Source: Fimbriiglobus sp.
GTDB taxonomy: Bacteria; Planctomycetota; Planctomycetia; Gemmatales; Gemmataceae
DNA: 9,416 bases
Reading direction: 5' to 3'
NCBI GenBank assembly: GCA_025352585.1
Contig: JANXTD010000775.1
Location: forward strand, 1 to 9,416
The notes under the pieces are model-generated. The model was not told where the DNA came from. It worked only from the letters and a program-made list of their open reading frames with translations, and did no database searches. Positions 7,211 to 9,416 of this stretch are shown here, piece after piece. Position numbers and translations under genes: made by a program. Positions within the stretch are counted from its first letter, which is position 1. Every line of letters begins with the position of its first letter.

Positions 7211-7239
7211 TTGACGGCCGGCGTCGGGGCTGCTAGGAT
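7211..7239 (+). promoter_or_regulatory. Sigma-70-type promoter of tRNA-Phe
   Basis: TTGACG (7211-7216) and TAGGAT (7234-7239) are separated by 17 bases, the optimal spacing, and TGC directly before the -10 box makes it an extended -10. Transcription should begin near 7246, only about five bases before the mature tRNA end. This is the best promoter match in the window. Confidence 0.75.
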
Positions 7240-7250
7240 AGGTGTGACAC

Positions 7251-7323
7251 GGCTGAATAGCTCAGTTGGTAGAGCGAGCGATTGAAAATCGCTAGGTCGC
7301 CAGTTCAACCCTGGCTTCAGCCA
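7251..7323 (+). tRNA. tRNA-Phe (anticodon GAA)
   Basis: A complete 73-base cloverleaf. The acceptor stem GGCTGAA pairs with TTCAGCC over all seven positions; the D stem is GCTC/GAGC with loop AGTTGGTA; the anticodon stem AGCGA/TCGCT closes the loop TTGAAAA, whose centre GAA (7283-7285) reads UUC/UUU codons for phenylalanine. The variable loop is AGGTC, and the T stem GCCAG/CTGGC closes TTCAACC. A is the discriminator base. The 3' CCA is not encoded (CTT follows A73), so a CCA-adding enzyme must finish it. The gene is a single-tRNA unit with its own promoter (7211-7239) and terminator (7332-7365). No integrase or attachment-site duplication is visible beside it. Confidence 0.97.
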
Positions 7324-7331
7324 CTTTCGTG

Positions 7332-7365
7332 AAAGCCCCCGTCAGAAATTGGCGGGGGCTTTTTT
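7332..7365 (+). terminator. Rho-independent terminator after tRNA-Phe
   Basis: AGCCCCCG (7334-7341) pairs with CGGGGGCT (7353-7360), extended inward by T-G and C-G pairs and outward by two A-T pairs, around a short AGAAATT loop. A run of six T residues (7360-7365) follows at once. It sits nine bases after the tRNA and insulates the downstream DUF1549 gene. Confidence 0.92.
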
Positions 7366-7391
7366 CGTCGCCACTTCCGCCGACTTTTCTC

Positions 7392-7419
7392 TTGCACACG
7401 CTCTACGAACGGTTATGCT
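7392..7419 (+). promoter_or_regulatory. Weak candidate promoter for the DUF1549-DUF1501 operon
   Basis: TTGCAC (7392-7397) and TATGCT (7414-7419) are 16 bases apart; the -10 box matches consensus at four of six positions, the -35 box at three. A start near 7426 would give a leader of about 73 bases to the ATG at 7499. The terminator at 7332-7365 means the operon needs its own promoter somewhere in 7366-7498, and this is the best candidate there. Confidence 0.35.
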
Positions 7420-7498
7420 CGGGCAACCTGCCTTCCGCGCACCGTGCGCGTCCGCGACCGCCCACCCCCGCCGCACCCCATCGACAGGACGCCTGCGC

Positions 7499-9124
7499 AT
7501 GAGGTCCCTCTGTCTGCTAGTCCTGCTGACTTGCGCCGCGCCCGCGTCGGCCGCCGAGGTGCCGCTCGAAGGACTCATCGACACGCGCGTCGCCGAGAAG
7601 TTGCGGGCCGACGGCGTCACGCCGGCGCGGCAGGCCGACGACGCCACCCTCGTCCGCCGCTTGACCCTCGACCTCGTCGGCCGCGTCCCGACCGGCGTCG
7701 AAGTCGAGGCGTACGTCAAGTCGAGCGACCCGGCGAAGCGTGCCCAACTCGTTGATCGGCTGATCTCCTCGCCCGGCTACGCGCGTTACCAGGCGGTGCT
7801 CTTCGACGTGATGCTCTCCGACCGGCCCGGCCAGGGCGGCAAGCCGGCCAAGCCCGGCAAGGGCGGCAGCCTCCAAGACTACCTGACGCTCGCCCTGCGC
7901 GAGAACCGCCCGTGGGACGCGGTGTTCCGCGACCTGATGCTGCCCAGCGAAGACGACCCGACGAAGCGGGGGTCGGCGGAGTACCTGCGGCCCAAGCTCG
8001 CCGACCTCGACAAGCTCACCGCGGACGTGTCGGTGGCGTTCTTCGGCGTCAACGTGAGCTGCGCGCAGTGCCACGACCACCCCAACGTCAAGGACTGGAC
8101 GCAGGAGCACTTCTACGGCCTCAAAGGCTTCCTCGCCCGTACCTACGACGGCGGCGGCTACGTCGCCGAGCGCGGGGCGGGGCTGGTCAAGTACAAGCCG
8201 ACGCAGGGGCCGGAAAAGACGGCCCGGCTGATGTTCCTCACCGGCACGGCGATCTCGACGCCGACGATCCGCGAACCCGACAAGGACGAGCAGAAGCGCG
8301 ACAAGGAGGCCCTCGACAAGGCCCGCGCCGACAAGGCCGCCCCGCCCGCGCCGGCGTACAGCGCGAGGGCCGAACTCGTGAAGCTGGCGTTGCAGCCGAA
8401 AGAGAGTGACTTCTTCGCCAAGTCGATCGTGAACCGCCTCTGGCACCGCTTCCTCGGCTACGGCCTCGTGAACCCGCTCGACCAGATGCACGCCGCCAAC
8501 GAGCCGTCGCACGCCAGCTTGCTCGCGGAACTCGCCGACCGGGTGCGGGCGTCGAAGTACGACCTCGTGGCGCTGACGCGCGGGATCGTGCTGAGCCAGG
8601 CGTACTCGCGCGACACCGTGTTCGCCAGCGAGTCGCACCCCGCCCCGGAGAGTTTCGCTGTCGGCCGACTGCGGGCGCTGACGCCGCAGCAGTTGGCGAC
8701 CTCGCTCAAACTCGCCGCGACCGACCCCAAGACCTTTGAAGGCCTCAAGCCCGACGAGTTCGAGAAGCGCGTCGAGCAGGTCGAGCAGTCGGGCAAGGGG
8801 TTTGCCGCGCTGATCGCGCAACCGGGGGTCGATCCGTTCCAGATCGGCGTGGCCGAGGCGCTGCTGTTCAGCAACGGCGACCGCGTCGGCAAGGAGTTCC
8901 TGACCGACGGGGGCGGCACGCTGCTCGGCCGCGCCAAATCCGAGGCCGACCCCGCGGCCGTGGCCCGGCTGATGGTGCAATCGACCTACGGCCGGCCGGC
9001 GACCGCGGGCGAAGTCGAAGCCCTCACCGCCTACTTGACCGCCCGCGCCGACCGCCCGGCCGAGGCCCGCCGACAACTGCTCTGGGCGCTCGTCGCCAGC
9101 CCCGAATTCCGCTTCAACCACTAA
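7499..9124 (+). CDS. Exported DUF1549/DUF1553 (PSCyt2-PSD1) protein
   Basis: An exported planctomycete-type protein; its biochemical function is not established. From the ATG at 7499 it has 541 residues. Residues 1-19 are a Sec signal peptide (MRSLCLLVLLTCAAPASA, then AE). The DUF1549 part follows: LIDTRVAEKLRADG (26-39), LVRRLTLDLVGRVPTG (51-66), ending with FFGVNVSCAQCHDHP (181-195), whose CxxCH could bind haem or a metal. A Gly/Lys/Pro insert lies at 111-123 and a charged Lys/Asp/Ala linker at about 260-287. The DUF1553 part runs from FFAKSIVNRLWHRFLGYGL (305-323) through RLRALTPQQLATSLKLA to SPEFRFNH at the C-terminus, a typical family end. No separate N-terminal PSCyt1 haem domain is present. 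The same frame is open upstream to an ATG at 7349, but that lies inside the tRNA terminator; the signal peptide and an AGGA (7485-7488) ten bases upstream support 7499. The DUF1501 gene follows after 15 bp. Confidence 0.92.
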   Translation: MRSLCLLVLLTCAAPASAAEVPLEGLIDTRVAEKLRADGVTPARQADDATLVRRLTLDLVGRVPTGVEVEAYVKSSDPAKRAQLVDRLISSPGYARYQAVLFDVMLSDRPGQGGKPAKPGKGGSLQDYLTLALRENRPWDAVFRDLMLPSEDDPTKRGSAEYLRPKLADLDKLTADVSVAFFGVNVSCAQCHDHPNVKDWTQEHFYGLKGFLARTYDGGGYVAERGAGLVKYKPTQGPEKTARLMFLTGTAISTPTIREPDKDEQKRDKEALDKARADKAAPPAPAYSARAELVKLALQPKESDFFAKSIVNRLWHRFLGYGLVNPLDQMHAANEPSHASLLAELADRVRASKYDLVALTRGIVLSQAYSRDTVFASESHPAPESFAVGRLRALTPQQLATSLKLAATDPKTFEGLKPDEFEKRVEQVEQSGKGFAALIAQPGVDPFQIGVAEALLFSNGDRVGKEFLTDGGGTLLGRAKSEADPAAVARLMVQSTYGRPATAGEVEALTAYLTARADRPAEARRQLLWALVASPEFRFNH

Positions 9125-9128
9125 CTCC

Positions 9129-9133
9129 GGGAG
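9129..9133 (+). promoter_or_regulatory. Ribosome binding site of the DUF1501 gene
   Basis: GGGAG lies six bases before the ATG at 9140, within the 15 bp that separate this gene from the preceding stop. It fixes the start and supports translation from a shared transcript. Confidence 0.65.
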
Positions 9134-9139
9134 TGCGTC

Positions 9140-9416
9140 ATGCCCCGCTCGTTCTTCTGCGGCTCCGCCGACCACGCGCCCAGCCGGCGTGATTTCCTCG
9201 GCACCGCCGCCGCCTTCGCCGGCATGTCGGCCCTCGACGCCCTCTCGACGCCGGCGCTGGCCGGGGAGTTGAAGAAGCGGCAGAAGCGGGTCATCCTGCT
9301 GTGGCTCGCCGGCGGGGCGAGCCAGCTCGAGACATGGGACCCCAAGCCGGGTGCCAGTACCGGCGGACCGTTCCGCGCCATCCCGACCGACGTGCCCGGC
9401 ACGCACATCTCCGAGC
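9140..9416 (+). CDS. DUF1501 family exported protein, 5' part only
   Basis: The first 92 codons of a DUF1501 protein; the rest (the family is usually about 400-480 residues) lies beyond the right edge. Residues 15-21 read SRRDFLG, a twin-arginine signal motif, followed by a mildly hydrophobic Ala-rich stretch (22-41) ending in PALAGE, so export by the Tat pathway is likely. Then comes the family opening RVILLWLAGGASQLETWDP (50-68), followed by a Gly-Pro-Phe segment and IPTDVPGTHISE. DUF1501 belongs to the alkaline phosphatase/sulfatase-like fold group according to family knowledge; its substrate is unknown. The gene starts 15 bp after the DUF1549/DUF1553 gene, in the order commonly seen in Planctomycetes, and the two products probably work together outside the cytoplasm. 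Confidence 0.93.
   Translation, partial: MPRSFFCGSADHAPSRRDFLGTAAAFAGMSALDALSTPALAGELKKRQKRVILLWLAGGASQLETWDPKPGASTGGPFRAIPTDVPGTHISE

Noticed and set aside
7251..7323. tRNA gene as an integration site for a mobile element
   Set aside because: No integrase, no repeat of the tRNA 3' end elsewhere in the window, and both flanks hold ordinary genes.
7499..7558. Possible lipoprotein signal (LLTC near residue 11)
   Set aside because: The residue before Cys is Thr, not Gly, Ala or Ser, and a good signal peptidase I site (ASA before AE) follows, so an ordinary secreted protein is likelier.
7517..9406. A 629-residue minus-strand open frame opposite the DUF1549 and DUF1501 genes
   Set aside because: It spans two recognised genes and the gap between them, with low-complexity Arg/Gly/Val/Glu composition.

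Overview
The window looks like a piece of a planctomycete chromosome, most likely from the Gemmata/Gemmataceae group. It is GC-rich, with G or C at most third codon positions. The best taxonomic markers are a DUF1549/DUF1553 gene followed directly by a DUF1501 gene, a pair typical of Planctomycetes. A fused secDF gene next to yajC and a bacterial XPB-type helicase agree with this. The assignment rests on gene content and was not searched.

Layout. Bases 1-4053, on the minus strand, hold an apparent operon read from right to left: a 79-residue small protein, then yajC, then a secD-secF fusion whose last codons run off the left edge. YajC and SecDF are the accessory membrane subunits of the Sec translocon. 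SecDF uses the proton-motive force to pull secreted proteins through SecYEG. The fusion is read through 1101 codons without a stop, although both window-spanning ORFs listed opposite it are only shadows. Bases 4167-5300 on the plus strand encode a membrane-bound acyltransferase of the OafA/acyltransferase-3 type, divergent from the Sec operon. It converges, with only 18 bp between, on a minus-strand XPB/Ssl2-family DNA helicase (5319-7085). Bases 7211-7365 are a compact, self-contained tRNA-Phe(GAA) unit with its own promoter and Rho-independent terminator. Bases 7499-9416 on the plus strand hold the DUF1549/DUF1553 gene with a Sec signal peptide, followed 15 bp later by the start of a DUF1501 gene with a Tat-like signal. 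These two are almost certainly co-transcribed and exported.

There is no gene-free stretch over 300 bp, and I saw no insertion sequence, prophage, CRISPR array, toxin-antitoxin pair or defence system. The window is mainly core housekeeping plus a lineage-typical exported gene pair. The observation most worth following is that the 79-residue protein heading the Sec operon aligns without gaps, over 45 positions, with the N-terminal accessory domain of the XPB helicase encoded 3 kb away, which suggests a stand-alone copy of that module. Second is the SecF half of SecDF, whose extracytoplasmic domain is about 300 residues, roughly three times the usual size.
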